A stretch of 64,000 nt of DNA from CAIZGX01 sp044239865 (GTDB lineage: Bacteria > Bacteroidota > Bacteroidia > Flavobacteriales_D > Sanyastnellaceae): contig JBIIAO010000003.1 in the NCBI GenBank assembly GCA_044239865.1, forward strand, positions 248,001 to 312,000, written 5' to 3'. Below the pieces are notes generated by a model that was given only the letters and a program-made list of their open reading frames with translations, was not told the DNA's origin and did not search any database. Both the position numbers and the translations under genes were made by a program. This document shows positions 1-8,729 of the stretch, piece by piece (position 1 is the first letter of the stretch; each line of letters opens with the position of its first letter).

Positions 1-819
1 GGCACACTCCAAACCTATTTGGTTAGAGACAATGTTGTGGGGATATGTGATTTAGATACCCGAGCATTGGTTCGTCATATTCGAAAGAATGGGGCCATGA
101 ATTGCATTATTTCTACTGAAATAAATGACATTGATTCACTCAAAGAAAAACTTAACCAGGCGCCAAACATGGATGGCCTTGAATTAGCTTCACGAGTGGC
201 TTGCAGCGAGGCTTTTGAATTTGGCAACTCTGAGTCTGAAATTAAAATAGCAGTGCTTGATTTTGGAGTGAAGTTGAATATTCTCCGTTGCCTAGAAGAA
301 CGCGGAGCATTTCTTAAAGTATTTTCGTTAAACGTTACCTTGGAAGAAATTCAAGCGTGGTCTCCCGACGGTGTCATGTTTTCAAATGGACCTGGCGATC
401 CTTCAGCTATGCCCTATACAATTGATTTGACGGCAAAGATTATTGAAACAGGAATTCCGTGTTTTGGTATATGCTTAGGCCATCAGTTGATTGGTTTGAG
501 TCAAGGCTTGAAAACGGAGAAAATGTTCAATGGTCATCGTGGCGTGAATCATCCAATTAAAAATCTCGTCACTGGAAAAGGTGAAATAACAAGCCAAAAT
601 CATGGCTTTGTAATCTCAAAGGATAGCATTGCAAACAACTCAGATGTCGAGATTACACATGTTCATCTAAATGACAATACTGTCGCTGGAATTCGTTTGA
701 AATCAAAACCTGTATTTTCTGTTCAGTATCACCCAGAGGCAAGTGCGGGCCCGCATGATTCGAGATATCTTTTTGATGATTTTGTTAATCGTGTTAAATC
801 AGAAAGCGCAAAGGTTTAA
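1..819 (+). CDS. carA: Carbamoyl-phosphate synthase small subunit, C-terminal part (5' truncated by window edge)
   Basis: Glutamine amidotransferase subunit that releases ammonia from glutamine for carbamoyl phosphate, feeding arginine and pyrimidine synthesis. The reading frame is open from base 1, so the N-terminal part lies outside the window. The visible part contains the CarA-specific segment VVGICDLDTRALVRHIR and a class I amidotransferase domain with the nucleophile motif GICLGHQL (Cys codon 472-474) and the C-terminal HPEAS motif that supplies the catalytic His and Glu. It ends in TAATG, overlapping the next start by one base, so it is translationally coupled to an unrelated membrane protein. 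carB is not in the window. Confidence 0.97.
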   Translation, partial: GTLQTYLVRDNVVGICDLDTRALVRHIRKNGAMNCIISTEINDIDSLKEKLNQAPNMDGLELASRVACSEAFEFGNSESEIKIAVLDFGVKLNILRCLEERGAFLKVFSLNVTLEEIQAWSPDGVMFSNGPGDPSAMPYTIDLTAKIIETGIPCFGICLGHQLIGLSQGLKTEKMFNGHRGVNHPIKNLVTGKGEITSQNHGFVISKDSIANNSDVEITHVHLNDNTVAGIRLKSKPVFSVQYHPEASAGPHDSRYLFDDFVNRVKSESAKV

Positions 820-2291
820 TGAATACCCTCACTAAGTTGTGGGAGAAGCCCGAAGGAAAGGTTTTCGGTTTAGCGGCAGTTGTCTATATATTGCTTGTTC
901 TCCTGGCAAACGGAGTGAATGGTGGGGCAGACACCTTCGTTCATTATCAAATGTCGCGATATTCATGGATTCACCATGAACTGCTTTTAAATCAATGGGG
1001 AAAACCCGTATTTACTGTTCTCTTTTCACCCATAGCTCAATTAGGATTACAAGCTGTTGTTTGGACAAACCTCGCTTTAATCTTCCTTGAGGCTTTTTTA
1101 GTTTTGAAAATCGCAAATCAGCTTCAACTGAAACGAAGCTGGATAGCACCCTTGTTGTTCCTCACTTGTCCTGTTGTTTTTGACAATGCAGTTTCAGCGC
1201 TTACGGAAATAATTTGCGCTCTTTTTCTAATTCTATTTATTCATTGGAGTTTGAAGGGGAAATTCTGGATAGGAGCTTTGGTTCTAAGCTTCATGCCATT
1301 TGCCCGAAGTGAAGGCTTCGTTATTCTTGGCATCGCAGCCATGTTTTTCTTTTTCACAAGACGTTGGAAATACATTCCATTGCTGCTTGCGGGTTCATTG
1401 ATAATGAATACAATCGGATACTGGCATACTGGTTTTCCACTTTGGATTTTCGATTCGAATCCATATGTCCACACAGACATTACCTCATATGGAAGTGGTA
1501 GCTTCTTTCATTTCTTCATGTGGTCAATACCCGTTTTTGGAATCGGATTTTTTTTCTTGCTGAAATACACTTGGAACATTGCCCTCGGCGTTCAAAACAG
1601 AATAACAGTTGATTGGAAGAAAAGTGTCGCTTCGGTAGATTCTGATGCATTCGTGTTGAGGCATCAAGTTTTATTCTGGATTGTCTTAGGTTCGTTTTGG
1701 GGATATTTTATGGCGCACACAATGTTATGGTGGTTGGGAATGTGGGCTAGTTTAGGTTTGCTTCGTGTAATGTTCGTGATAGCCGCCCCAATGGTCGTGT
1801 TGGTTCTGATTGAGGTGAATAAATTCATAGACGCGAAACCGAAATTAGGAAAATGGAAATCTATACATGTGCTAATATTTCTATTATGCGGAACTGCTAT
1901 CGGTTCAAATACGCTCATTCTCGGAGCTTTTGGAGCCCCCGTGGAATATGGAATTGAAGAATCTGTTTTAGATAATATGCATCAATGGATGTTAGCTGAA
2001 AATATTAAAACGGAAGGGAGGGTTTTTGCAGGACATGCCTATGTAACAGTTCTTTTGAACATCGACCCTAATGATTATAGTAAAAACCACCAATTGCGCG
2101 ACTTTATGTTCGCTCAAAGCGGCGATTTAATTGTGTGGGATGGTCACTACGGCCCGAATGAAGAGCAAACTCCAATTGATGAAATAGAAGCAGATTCAAC
2201 CTTGGTTTTTTTGAAGGAATTCAGACCGAAAAAGGAATACCGACCCCTCAATGACCTCCCTTTCTATGTGAGGCTTTATAGAAAGAAATAG
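819..2291 (+). CDS. Polytopic membrane protein, glycosyltransferase-like
   Basis: 490 residues with roughly ten hydrophobic helices in the first 370 residues, then a soluble C-terminal tail of about 120 residues (from near 375) expected on one face of the membrane. The topology (long multi-helix region plus soluble tail, a TE-rich loop after helix 4, aromatic residues near helix ends) resembles GT-C type mannosyl or arabinosyl transferases and the unnamed 'glycosyltransferase family 39-like' proteins of Bacteroidetes, but I see no decisive catalytic motif. The start codon overlaps the carA stop. It is followed by a strong bidirectional terminator. Function unassigned. Confidence 0.8.
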   Translation: MNTLTKLWEKPEGKVFGLAAVVYILLVLLANGVNGGADTFVHYQMSRYSWIHHELLLNQWGKPVFTVLFSPIAQLGLQAVVWTNLALIFLEAFLVLKIANQLQLKRSWIAPLLFLTCPVVFDNAVSALTEIICALFLILFIHWSLKGKFWIGALVLSFMPFARSEGFVILGIAAMFFFFTRRWKYIPLLLAGSLIMNTIGYWHTGFPLWIFDSNPYVHTDITSYGSGSFFHFFMWSIPVFGIGFFFLLKYTWNIALGVQNRITVDWKKSVASVDSDAFVLRHQVLFWIVLGSFWGYFMAHTMLWWLGMWASLGLLRVMFVIAAPMVVLVLIEVNKFIDAKPKLGKWKSIHVLIFLLCGTAIGSNTLILGAFGAPVEYGIEESVLDNMHQWMLAENIKTEGRVFAGHAYVTVLLNIDPNDYSKNHQLRDFMFAQSGDLIVWDGHYGPNEEQTPIDEIEADSTLVFLKEFRPKKEYRPLNDLPFYVRLYRKK

Positions 2292-2295
2292 CAAA

Positions 2296-2324
2296 AAAAA
2301 AACAGCACCAATTGGTGCTGTTTC
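2296..2324. terminator. Bidirectional intrinsic terminator between the membrane protein gene and mdh
   Basis: A perfect 24-base palindrome at 2300-2323 (arms AAACAGCACCAA / TTGGTGCTGTTT) is flanked by an A-run on the left. It lies between two convergent genes and can terminate both. Confidence 0.85.
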
Positions 2325-2342
2325 CATTTCAAACAAAATAAG

Positions 2343-3278
2343 TTAGAACAAATTCATTGAGTCTAAAACTCCCATTACTTCTTTAACAGAAGTAGCAGAG
2401 CTCGCTAACAACGCCTTCTCAGAATCATTCAATTTCAATTCAATAATCTCTTCAATTCCGTTTTTACCAAGTTTAACCGGAACACCAAGATAAATATCTT
2501 TCATTCCGTACTCGCCATTCAATAATGCGCAAACTGGGAAGATGCGTTTTTGATCGCGAACAATGGCTTCTACCATTTGGGCTGCTGCAGCGCCTGGAGC
2601 GTACCAAGCAGAGGTTCCTAAAAGATTTACAATTTCGCCACCGCCAGTCTTCGTGCGATCAACAATAGCATTCAATTTATCTTCAGAAATTAATTCAGTA
2701 ACTGGAATACCACCTACTGTAGTATAACGCGGAAGCGGAACCATAGTGTCGCCATGCCCACCCATTAACACCGCTTGAATGTCTTTTGGAGAACAGTTCA
2801 ATTCAGATGCAATGAACGCACGGTAACGCGCCGTGTCTAAAATACCAGCCATTCCGAATACTTTCTTGCTGTCAACTTTAGCGGCAAGGAATGCGCAGTA
2901 GGTCATAACGTCAAGTGGATTCGATACAATAACAATGATTGCATTTGGAGAATACTTCACAATGTTCTCTGTAACACTTTTCACAATACCTGCATTGGTA
3001 GCAATCAAGTCATCGCGACTCATTCCAGGTTTTCTTGGTAATCCGCTTGTGATTACAACAACATCTGAATTAGCTGTTGCAGCATAATCATTGGTGCTAC
3101 CAACGGTTCTGCTGTCATATAAATTTATAGGTGCTGTCTGCCAGATGTCAAGGGCTTTTCCTTCTGCAAATCCTGGCTTGATGTCCAACAATACAATCTC
3201 GTTGGCAATTTCTCGATGAGCTAATACATCGGCACAAGTTGCACCAACATTTCCAGCTCCAACAACAGTTACTTTCAT
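2343..3278 (-). CDS. mdh: Malate dehydrogenase
   Basis: NAD-dependent oxidation of malate to oxaloacetate in the TCA cycle. 311 residues, the normal length of the LDH-like bacterial MDH group. The N-terminal Rossmann motif VGAGNVG (residues 6-12), an acidic residue after beta-2 (near 32) that favours NAD, the substrate loop LPRKPGMSR (80-88) with the two arginines expected of a malate enzyme, the catalytic Asp149 region DTARYR, and catalytic His175 in GGHGDTMVP are all present. It is monocistronic: convergent with the upstream operon and divergent from 3402. sucC, another TCA gene, lies elsewhere in the window. Confidence 0.97.
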   Translation of the reverse strand: MKVTVVGAGNVGATCADVLAHREIANEIVLLDIKPGFAEGKALDIWQTAPINLYDSRTVGSTNDYAATANSDVVVITSGLPRKPGMSRDDLIATNAGIVKSVTENIVKYSPNAIIVIVSNPLDVMTYCAFLAAKVDSKKVFGMAGILDTARYRAFIASELNCSPKDIQAVLMGGHGDTMVPLPRYTTVGGIPVTELISEDKLNAIVDRTKTGGGEIVNLLGTSAWYAPGAAAAQMVEAIVRDQKRIFPVCALLNGEYGMKDIYLGVPVKLGKNGIEEIIELKLNDSEKALLASSATSVKEVMGVLDSMNLF

Positions 3279-3295
3279 GTGTTCTATTTTTTTTG

Positions 3296-3303
3296 CAAAA
3301 TTA
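3296..3303 (-). promoter_or_regulatory. -7 promoter box of mdh
   Basis: TAATTTTG on the minus strand matches the Bacteroidetes consensus TAnnTTTG and ends 17 bases before the mdh ATG. I see no convincing -33 TTG at the usual distance. Confidence 0.6.
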
Positions 3304-3401
3304 GTGAAACAAGCGGGCTGTTGAAAATGATTTTTATTTAAAATTGGAATCAGTTTTTTTTTGGCCTAATTTTCCCTAGTAATTAAGAAACTTATAGAGA
3401 T

Positions 3402-4478
3402 ATGACTGCAAAAATCCGTGTGATATTTACTTTGGCCGCATTGCTTGTTTCATTGCAAGAAGGATTCTCTCAAGTTCCTGGAAAGGTTTTTCCCGATGGT
3501 GAATTTGGAAAAGATTACAATGCTTTCGATGCTAAAAACAAGCGCGAAGGTGTTTGGATAAGAGTTTATAAATACCATCCCGAGATTATGTATTACAAGG
3601 GAAAGTATACCCATGGTGTGCCGACGGGGATTTTCGAATTTTATAGTGAAAATGGTCTTTTGAAATCAACTATTGATCACGTTCAAGACAGCACCATTAA
3701 TGACGTGACGAATTATTACACCGATGGGAAAACGGTGTTAAGTAAGGGTAGGTATGTTGGGAAGAAATTGAATAAAAAGTGGGAAAGACAAAAGCAGGGG
3801 AAATGGGAGTTTTACAATGAAAGAGGTAATTTAATTCGTTATGAAAATTACAAAGACAATGTTCTTCAAGGTGAATCCAAGGTTTATTATCCCAGTGGAC
3901 AACTGTCTCACGAGTTACTTTATGTGAATGGTAAATTGAACGGTCCTTTTCAAGAGTTCAACAGCGATGGGAAATTAGCGAAGAAGGGTAACTATCTTGA
4001 CGATAACTTCCACGGTGTTGTCGTTTTCAACGGGCCGAATGGAACGAAAGCGAAAGAGGGTAAATTCGAAAAAGGAAAAAAAGAGGGTGAGTGGTCATAT
4101 TTCGCGCCGAGTGGCCAGTTAGAGGCTAAGGTGATGTTTAAAAATGACACAGAGGGAGAGAAGAAGTATGCTAACGGGACTTTTGATTTTTATTACCCAA
4201 ACGAAATTCCAAAGGCAGAATATACTTATCGCAATTTTTTGTTGGAAGGGAAATTTGTTGAATATTTTGAAATAGGTCATTTTGAAAAATTACCCGCGAG
4301 TGAGGAAGATAAAGCAGAAGGTATTATCTATCGAGAGCAGTTAGTAGGTACACAGATTAAAAGAAAAGGAAGTTATGTTAAAGGACAATTACACGGTGAG
4401 GTCACCTCGTTTGATATTGGTGGCGCAATTGAGAAAATTGAAATTTATGAAATGGGTAATTTAAAGGAAACGAAATAA
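3402..4478 (+). CDS. Exported YwqK/MORN-variant repeat protein
   Basis: 358 residues beginning with an N-terminal signal peptide (hydrophobic residues 5-22, ending near GFSQ). The rest is a chain of about ten short beta-hairpin repeats of the MORN-variant type, recognisable from recurring G-x-W-x-x-Y/F, F-Y-x-x-N/S-G-x-L and K-x-G-x-Y/F patterns, e.g. KQGKWEFYNERGNL and KEGEWSYFAPSGQL. Such proteins are usually annotated 'YwqK family antitoxin' after a Bacillus protein, but in Bacteroidetes they are widespread envelope proteins with no toxin beside them, as here. It is followed four bases later by a T9SS protease and probably forms an export-related operon with it. Confidence 0.8.
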   Translation: MTAKIRVIFTLAALLVSLQEGFSQVPGKVFPDGEFGKDYNAFDAKNKREGVWIRVYKYHPEIMYYKGKYTHGVPTGIFEFYSENGLLKSTIDHVQDSTINDVTNYYTDGKTVLSKGRYVGKKLNKKWERQKQGKWEFYNERGNLIRYENYKDNVLQGESKVYYPSGQLSHELLYVNGKLNGPFQEFNSDGKLAKKGNYLDDNFHGVVVFNGPNGTKAKEGKFEKGKKEGEWSYFAPSGQLEAKVMFKNDTEGEKKYANGTFDFYYPNEIPKAEYTYRNFLLEGKFVEYFEIGHFEKLPASEEDKAEGIIYREQLVGTQIKRKGSYVKGQLHGEVTSFDIGGAIEKIEIYEMGNLKETK

Positions 4479-4482
4479 GGAT

Positions 4483-6150
4483 ATGCGCAGTTTCATCTGT
4501 TTTTTGTTTCTGACTTGCTCCTTGAGTAGTTTGTATACTGCCCATGCTCAGTCGTCCTACAACACTTATTTCATTCAATTTAAAAATAAAAACAACTTAA
4601 GTTTTTCTCTTTCTTCGCCACGACAATTTCTTTCTCAGAAAGCTGTGGATCGGCGAATTAGAACCGGAGTGGGTTTCGATTCTCTCGATATTCCAGTAAA
4701 TACAAACTACATCCAACAAGTTCTTCAGCAAGGAAATTCAAATGTGTTGCTGAAGAGTAAATGGTTCAATTCAATTACAGTTGAGCTTATTGATACTGCC
4801 TTTGCAGCAACTTGGAAATTGCAAGTGGAGGCACTTCCGTGTGTTTTTCAAGTTAAGTCTTTGCCGAGTGTTCCACTTGAAAAGATTTCAATTCATAAAG
4901 GAACGCAGTCAGAAGTGGGAACTGTTTCAGACGATTTCTACGGTCCGAGTTTTCGTCAGACTGAAATGTTAAACGGACACCGTCTTCACCAATTAGGATT
5001 AAATGGAAAGGGAATGGATATCGCGGTGTTCGATGGCGGATTCAGGTTTGCTAATGTATTGCCCGCCTTGGCGCATCTTTTTGAAGAAGGACGGATTATT
5101 GAAACGCAGGACTTTCTGAATTTTGATTCGCCGAATGTATTTGATGCTTCTACACACGGAACGATGGTGCTCAGTCATATGGCTGGAATCATGCAAGATT
5201 CACTGTATGGTACAGCAGTTGAAGCCAACTATTATTTGTTTCAAACGGAAGATGTTTTTCGTGAAGTTCGATTGGAAGAAGATACATGGATACAAGCCGC
5301 AGAATGGGCAGATAGCATAGGGATAGACGTTATTAATTCAAGTTTAGGGTATTCCTTGTTCGATGAAGATTACATGAACTATTCATCATCAGATATGAAT
5401 GGAACTACGACTCGAATTTCTCAGGCAGCGGAAATATGTGCGCTGAAGGGAACATTGGTTGTAAACAGCGCAGGCAATAGTGGCGATGATCAATGGCACG
5501 TCATTACAGCTCCTTCAGATGCAGAACATGTTTTATGCATTGGGGCAGTGGATTTGAATGGAAGTCATGCATCATTTTCAGGATATCACCCGCCAGGCCT
5601 GAACGATGTCAAACCGAACATCGTAGCCATGGGAAGGCAGACGGTATACGCAGCTTCAGACAGCACAATTTCGAGGGGAAACGGCACGTCTTTTAGCTCT
5701 CCGATTATTGCAGGAATGGCAGCCACACTATGGCAAGCCTTTCCAACAGCAACAAACATGGATATCTTCAATGCTATTGAAGAAAGTGCTAGTTTGTATT
5801 CTACACCAAATGATTCTATGGGATACGGTATTCCCGATTTCTGGAAGGCATTTGTAAATCTTTCAAATGAGGTATACAGTCAACCGAATGAACATTCGGT
5901 CCTTGTTTTTCCGCAGCCTTCAGACGGTCAGTTTGAAGTACGCGTAGAAGGTAATTTCCCTGATACAAATAATTATCACTACTTGTATGATAGCAGTGGT
6001 AGATCGGTTAAATATTACAAGTGGGATTACAATTATAGCGAGCCTTGGGCAATCTATCATTTGGACTTAACCTCTCAACCGGTCGGACAATATTATTTTG
6101 TAATCGAATCTTCCACTGGAATTCAAGTCGTTCCACTTCAAAAAAAATAA
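4483..6150 (+). CDS. Subtilisin-like serine protease (S8) with T9SS sorting domain
   Basis: 555 residues. Signal peptide at 1-22 ending AHAQ. A prodomain-like segment (25-150) carries the SQKAVDRRIRTG motif typical of T9SS-secreted S8 proteases. The catalytic triad is visible: Asp184 in AVFDGG, His225 in THGTMV, and Ser403 in GTSFSSP, with the oxyanion Asn in NSAGN near 332. The last ~80 residues form a beta-rich C-terminal domain starting near FPQPSDGQFEV, the type A T9SS sorting signal. Expected at the cell surface or secreted, degrading proteins. Two bases separate it from the following hydrolase gene, which is also T9SS cargo. Confidence 0.93.
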   Translation: MRSFICFLFLTCSLSSLYTAHAQSSYNTYFIQFKNKNNLSFSLSSPRQFLSQKAVDRRIRTGVGFDSLDIPVNTNYIQQVLQQGNSNVLLKSKWFNSITVELIDTAFAATWKLQVEALPCVFQVKSLPSVPLEKISIHKGTQSEVGTVSDDFYGPSFRQTEMLNGHRLHQLGLNGKGMDIAVFDGGFRFANVLPALAHLFEEGRIIETQDFLNFDSPNVFDASTHGTMVLSHMAGIMQDSLYGTAVEANYYLFQTEDVFREVRLEEDTWIQAAEWADSIGIDVINSSLGYSLFDEDYMNYSSSDMNGTTTRISQAAEICALKGTLVVNSAGNSGDDQWHVITAPSDAEHVLCIGAVDLNGSHASFSGYHPPGLNDVKPNIVAMGRQTVYAASDSTISRGNGTSFSSPIIAGMAATLWQAFPTATNMDIFNAIEESASLYSTPNDSMGYGIPDFWKAFVNLSNEVYSQPNEHSVLVFPQPSDGQFEVRVEGNFPDTNNYHYLYDSSGRSVKYYKWDYNYSEPWAIYHLDLTSQPVGQYYFVIESSTGIQVVPLQKK

Positions 6151-6151
6151 A

Positions 6152-7312
6152 ATGAGAAATGTAGTTTTACTCTTTATAGGATTTCTTACTGCCGCTTTTT
6201 CGTTTGGACAAGGTCTTGGTCACACGACGTTAACCTTCGTGGATGCAACAAGAAACAATCGTTCAATTCCATGCGAAGTGTATTATCCAGCTACTTCTGC
6301 TGGTGATAACACTCCTGCTTTAGATCCATCTTCTCTAGCACTGACGGGATATCCTGCGATTGCAGTGGGGCACGGTTTCGTAATTGGGGCAGCAAACTAT
6401 GATATAATTGCTGAACAGTTGATTCCATTTGGATTTGTAGTTGCATTAGTAAATACTGAAACAGGATTTGCTCCCAGTCATGAGAATTTCGGTTTAGACT
6501 TAGCGTTTGTAGCACATGCCCTTCAACTCGAATCTCAAAATTCATCTTCAATTTTGCACAACATCGTGCATCAAGAGAGAGAAGCGATTATTGGTCACAG
6601 CATGGGTGGAGGAGCAGCGTGGATAGCAGCGGCGTCAGATCCTTTGATCGATGCGATTGTTGGATTAGCACCTGCGGAAACCAATCCGAGTGCGATTGCA
6701 GCCGCTTCATCGGTAAATTGCAATACACTTGTTTTCTCAGGGAGCGACGATGCAGTGACCCCTCCTGCGGATAATCATCAGCCCATTTACGATGGAACCA
6801 GTGCAGGCTGTAAAACGTTTGTTTCATTAACCGGAGGTTCGCATTGCGGGTACATCGATGCAGGTACATTGTGCGATTTTGGAGAACCATTGGGTGGAAG
6901 TTTAGCAAGGGCAGATCAGCAAGAGGCTTATCTAACTTTGATGACTGCCTGGCTGCGTTACTTTCTAAATGCGGAATGTGTTGAAGCGATTTACACCGAT
7001 TATGTGACATCACATTCCTTTGTCGTAGCAGACCCGCTGGCAGCATGCATGCTTTGTGGAAATGTCGATGATTCAAATAAAATTGGAATGCGCATGATGC
7101 CCAATCCTTCCAACGGTTCGTTCGAGGTGCAGTGGAAAGAAGAAGCTTTCCAGTTCATAGAAATTTTGGACGTTACCGGAAAAATTATTTGGCGTGAAAA
7201 GGTTCTACAACAACATCGCGTGAAAGTAAATGAAGCACTTTCTTCTGGGATTTATTTGGTGAAACTTTCCAATAAAAACTCAAGTGTTACACAGAAACTA
7301 ATTGTGAATTAA
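6152..7312 (+). CDS. Secreted alpha/beta hydrolase (dienelactone hydrolase / polyesterase-like) with T9SS sorting domain
   Basis: 386 residues. Signal peptide at 1-19 ending SFGQ. An alpha/beta-hydrolase fold follows, with nucleophile Ser150 in GHSMGG, acid Asp199 or Asp200 in FSGSDDAVTPP, and His231 in GGSHCGY. This set-up resembles secreted lipases, cutinase-like esterases and platelet-activating-factor acetylhydrolase-like enzymes; the substrate is unknown. Several cysteines near the C-terminal half (CKTF, SHCGY, TLCDF, AECVE, ACMLC) may form disulfides outside the cell. A type A sorting domain begins at MMPNPSNGSFEV (about residue 315) and ends with the typical KLIVN. Last gene of the 3402-7312 exported-protein run, followed by a strong terminator. 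Confidence 0.9.
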   Translation: MRNVVLLFIGFLTAAFSFGQGLGHTTLTFVDATRNNRSIPCEVYYPATSAGDNTPALDPSSLALTGYPAIAVGHGFVIGAANYDIIAEQLIPFGFVVALVNTETGFAPSHENFGLDLAFVAHALQLESQNSSSILHNIVHQEREAIIGHSMGGGAAWIAAASDPLIDAIVGLAPAETNPSAIAAASSVNCNTLVFSGSDDAVTPPADNHQPIYDGTSAGCKTFVSLTGGSHCGYIDAGTLCDFGEPLGGSLARADQQEAYLTLMTAWLRYFLNAECVEAIYTDYVTSHSFVVADPLAACMLCGNVDDSNKIGMRMMPNPSNGSFEVQWKEEAFQFIEILDVTGKIIWREKVLQQHRVKVNEALSSGIYLVKLSNKNSSVTQKLIVN

Positions 7313-7319
7313 GAAACGA

Positions 7320-7343
7320 AAAACCCCGCAATTGCGGGGTTAT
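7320..7343. terminator. Bidirectional intrinsic terminator
   Basis: Perfect palindrome at 7322-7341 (arms AACCCCGCAA / TTGCGGGGTT) flanked by A and T. It ends the 3402-7312 operon and also lies just after the 3' end of the minus-strand tRNA, so it probably serves both. Confidence 0.85.
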
Positions 7344-7348
7344 CTTTG

Positions 7349-7422
7349 TGCGCCCACCTGGGCTCGAACCAGGGACCCACAGATTATGAGTCTGTTGCTC
7401 TAACCAACTGAGCTATAGGCGC
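7349..7422 (-). tRNA. tRNA with CAU anticodon (elongator Met, or Ile2 if lysidine-modified)
   Basis: A 74-nt cloverleaf on the minus strand: 7-bp acceptor stem (GCGCCTA / TGGGCGC), D-arm with AGCTCAGTTGGTTAGAGC, anticodon stem CAGA / TCTG with loop CTCATAA (anticodon CAT at 7386-7388), and T-arm with GGTTCGAGCC. The discriminator base is A and CCA is not encoded. Position 1-72 is a G-C pair, which excludes initiator tRNA. From sequence alone I cannot separate tRNA-Met from tRNA-Ile2(k2C). Confidence 0.95.
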
Positions 7423-7429
7423 GGGACGG

Positions 7430-7459
7430 CAAATTTAAGAATAATGCATCTTTGTACAA
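7430..7459 (-). promoter_or_regulatory. Promoter of the CAU tRNA
   Basis: On the minus strand, TTG at 7459-7457, a 19-base spacer, and TAAATTTG at 7437-7430: an exact Bacteroidetes TTG-N17-23-TAnnTTTG promoter. The box ends seven bases before the mature tRNA 5' end. It overlaps the hutI promoter on the other strand. Confidence 0.75.
7447..7454 (+). promoter_or_regulatory. -7 box of hutI (one mismatch)
   Basis: CATCTTTG differs from TAnnTTTG in the first base and ends six bases before the hutI ATG at 7461. The same CATCTTTGTAC string precedes the ABC transporter gene at 44050. Confidence 0.5.
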
Positions 7460-7460
7460 C

Positions 7461-8720
7461 ATGAAAATATTCATAAAAAACATAAAATCACTCTACGGGA
7501 CTCATTCTCAGGAAGTCTCATCTGTGAAAGGAGCGAATATGAATGTGCTCCCATGTATTGAAAATGCATGGTTGGCAGTGGAGAACGGAACCATCGCAGC
7601 TTTTGGCTCAATGAATGAATTTGATGGGATAGAAGATTGGCGCGATTTAACAATCATTGATGCGGCTGGAAAGTATGTTCTTCCCGGTTGGTGCGACAGT
7701 CATACACATACCGTGTTTGCAGCCTCTCGCGCTGACGAGTTTGAAGATCGGTTGAACGGATTGACCTACGAGGAAATAGCGAAACGTGGTGGAGGTATTT
7801 TAAATAGCGCGAAGAAGTTAGCTTCCATGAGTGAAGAAGAGTTGTTCAATGCCGCGTTTGACCGATTGAATGTGATGATGAGCGCAGGAACTGTCGCGGT
7901 GGAAATTAAGAGCGGATACGGTCTCGACGAAGAGAACGAATTAAAAACGCTTCGCGTTATTAAACGATTAAAGTCGGAGCATCCCATGGAGATTAAATCG
8001 ACTTTCTTAGCATTGCACGCCATTCCCCTTGAATATAAAAATCGAGTAGATGAATTTGTAGACGTTATGGTGAATGAAGTTCTGCCGAAAGTGGCTGCCG
8101 AAGGACTTGCCGATTTTGTAGATGCGTTCTGCGAGGAAGGCTATTTCTCTGTGGCGCAAATGAATCAATTAATAGACGCTGCTCAAGAGTTAGGTATTCC
8201 TGCTAAGGTGCACGTGAATCAATTCAATGTCATTGGTGGAGTAGATGCTGCAGTAAAAAGAAATGCGCGAAGTGTTGATCATCTGGAAGAACTAACTGAT
8301 GAAGATGTAAGTAGTTTGTTAGAAGGAAACACAATGCCCGTGTCACTTCCAGCGTGTTCATTCTTTTTGCGAATTCCATACACACCAGCTCGAAAAATAA
8401 TCGATGCCGGTTTACCATTCGCTTTAGCAACCGACTTCAACCCCGGATCTTCCCCTTCAGGCAATATGAATTTCGTGAACAGTCTCGCTTGCATTCAGCA
8501 GCGCATGTTGCCCAATGAAGTCGTTAATGCATCAACTCTGAATGGCGCTTTCGCTATGGATGTACAAGATGTTTTAGGAAGCATTACGGTAGGGAAGAAG
8601 GCATCCTTCATCATAACAAAACCATTGAATTCATTGGCTGAATTGTTCTATTACTTCGGCGAAAACAACATAGATCAAGTAATTGTTGAAGGGAAAATTG
8701 TAGAGGGAAAAGCTAACTAA
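7461..8720 (+). CDS. hutI: Imidazolonepropionase
   Basis: Hydrolyses 4-imidazolone-5-propionate to N-formimino-L-glutamate in histidine degradation. 419 residues from ATG 7461; an in-frame TTG at 7452 lies within the promoter box and is unlikely to be the start. Amidohydrolase fold: the zinc motif DSHTHTVFA follows GKYVLPGWC near residue 75, and HutI-specific segments EIKSGYGLD, HAIPLEY, HVNQFN, SVDHLEE and ATDFNPGSSP are all visible. No hutU, hutH or hutG sits beside it, so the pathway genes are scattered. aroC follows after nine bases but has its own promoter-like box over the hutI stop. Confidence 0.96.
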   Translation: MKIFIKNIKSLYGTHSQEVSSVKGANMNVLPCIENAWLAVENGTIAAFGSMNEFDGIEDWRDLTIIDAAGKYVLPGWCDSHTHTVFAASRADEFEDRLNGLTYEEIAKRGGGILNSAKKLASMSEEELFNAAFDRLNVMMSAGTVAVEIKSGYGLDEENELKTLRVIKRLKSEHPMEIKSTFLALHAIPLEYKNRVDEFVDVMVNEVLPKVAAEGLADFVDAFCEEGYFSVAQMNQLIDAAQELGIPAKVHVNQFNVIGGVDAAVKRNARSVDHLEELTDEDVSSLLEGNTMPVSLPACSFFLRIPYTPARKIIDAGLPFALATDFNPGSSPSGNMNFVNSLACIQQRMLPNEVVNASTLNGAFAMDVQDVLGSITVGKKASFIITKPLNSLAELFYYFGENNIDQVIVEGKIVEGKAN

Positions 8721-8725
8721 CTTCG
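8718..8725 (+). promoter_or_regulatory. -7-like box of aroC overlapping the hutI stop codon
   Basis: TAACTTCG (TAnnTTYG) begins at the hutI TAA and ends four bases before the aroC ATG at 8730. The same octamer with the same four-base gap precedes the DUF983 gene at 45082. Confidence 0.5.
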
Positions 8726-8729
8726 CAAC

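Noticed and set aside
3402..4478. YwqK-type antitoxin of a toxin-antitoxin pair
   Set aside because: No toxin gene is adjacent and the protein has a signal peptide; the family name is misleading here.
6588..7076. 162-codon minus-strand open frame
   Set aside because: Lies wholly inside the alpha/beta hydrolase gene whose catalytic triad is intact; composition is His/Arg/Gln-rich as expected of antisense frames.
7341..7348. TATCTTTG on the plus strand as a promoter
   Set aside because: It matches the consensus but sits between a terminator and the 3' end of the antisense tRNA; no gene starts at a suitable distance. hutI has a nearer box.
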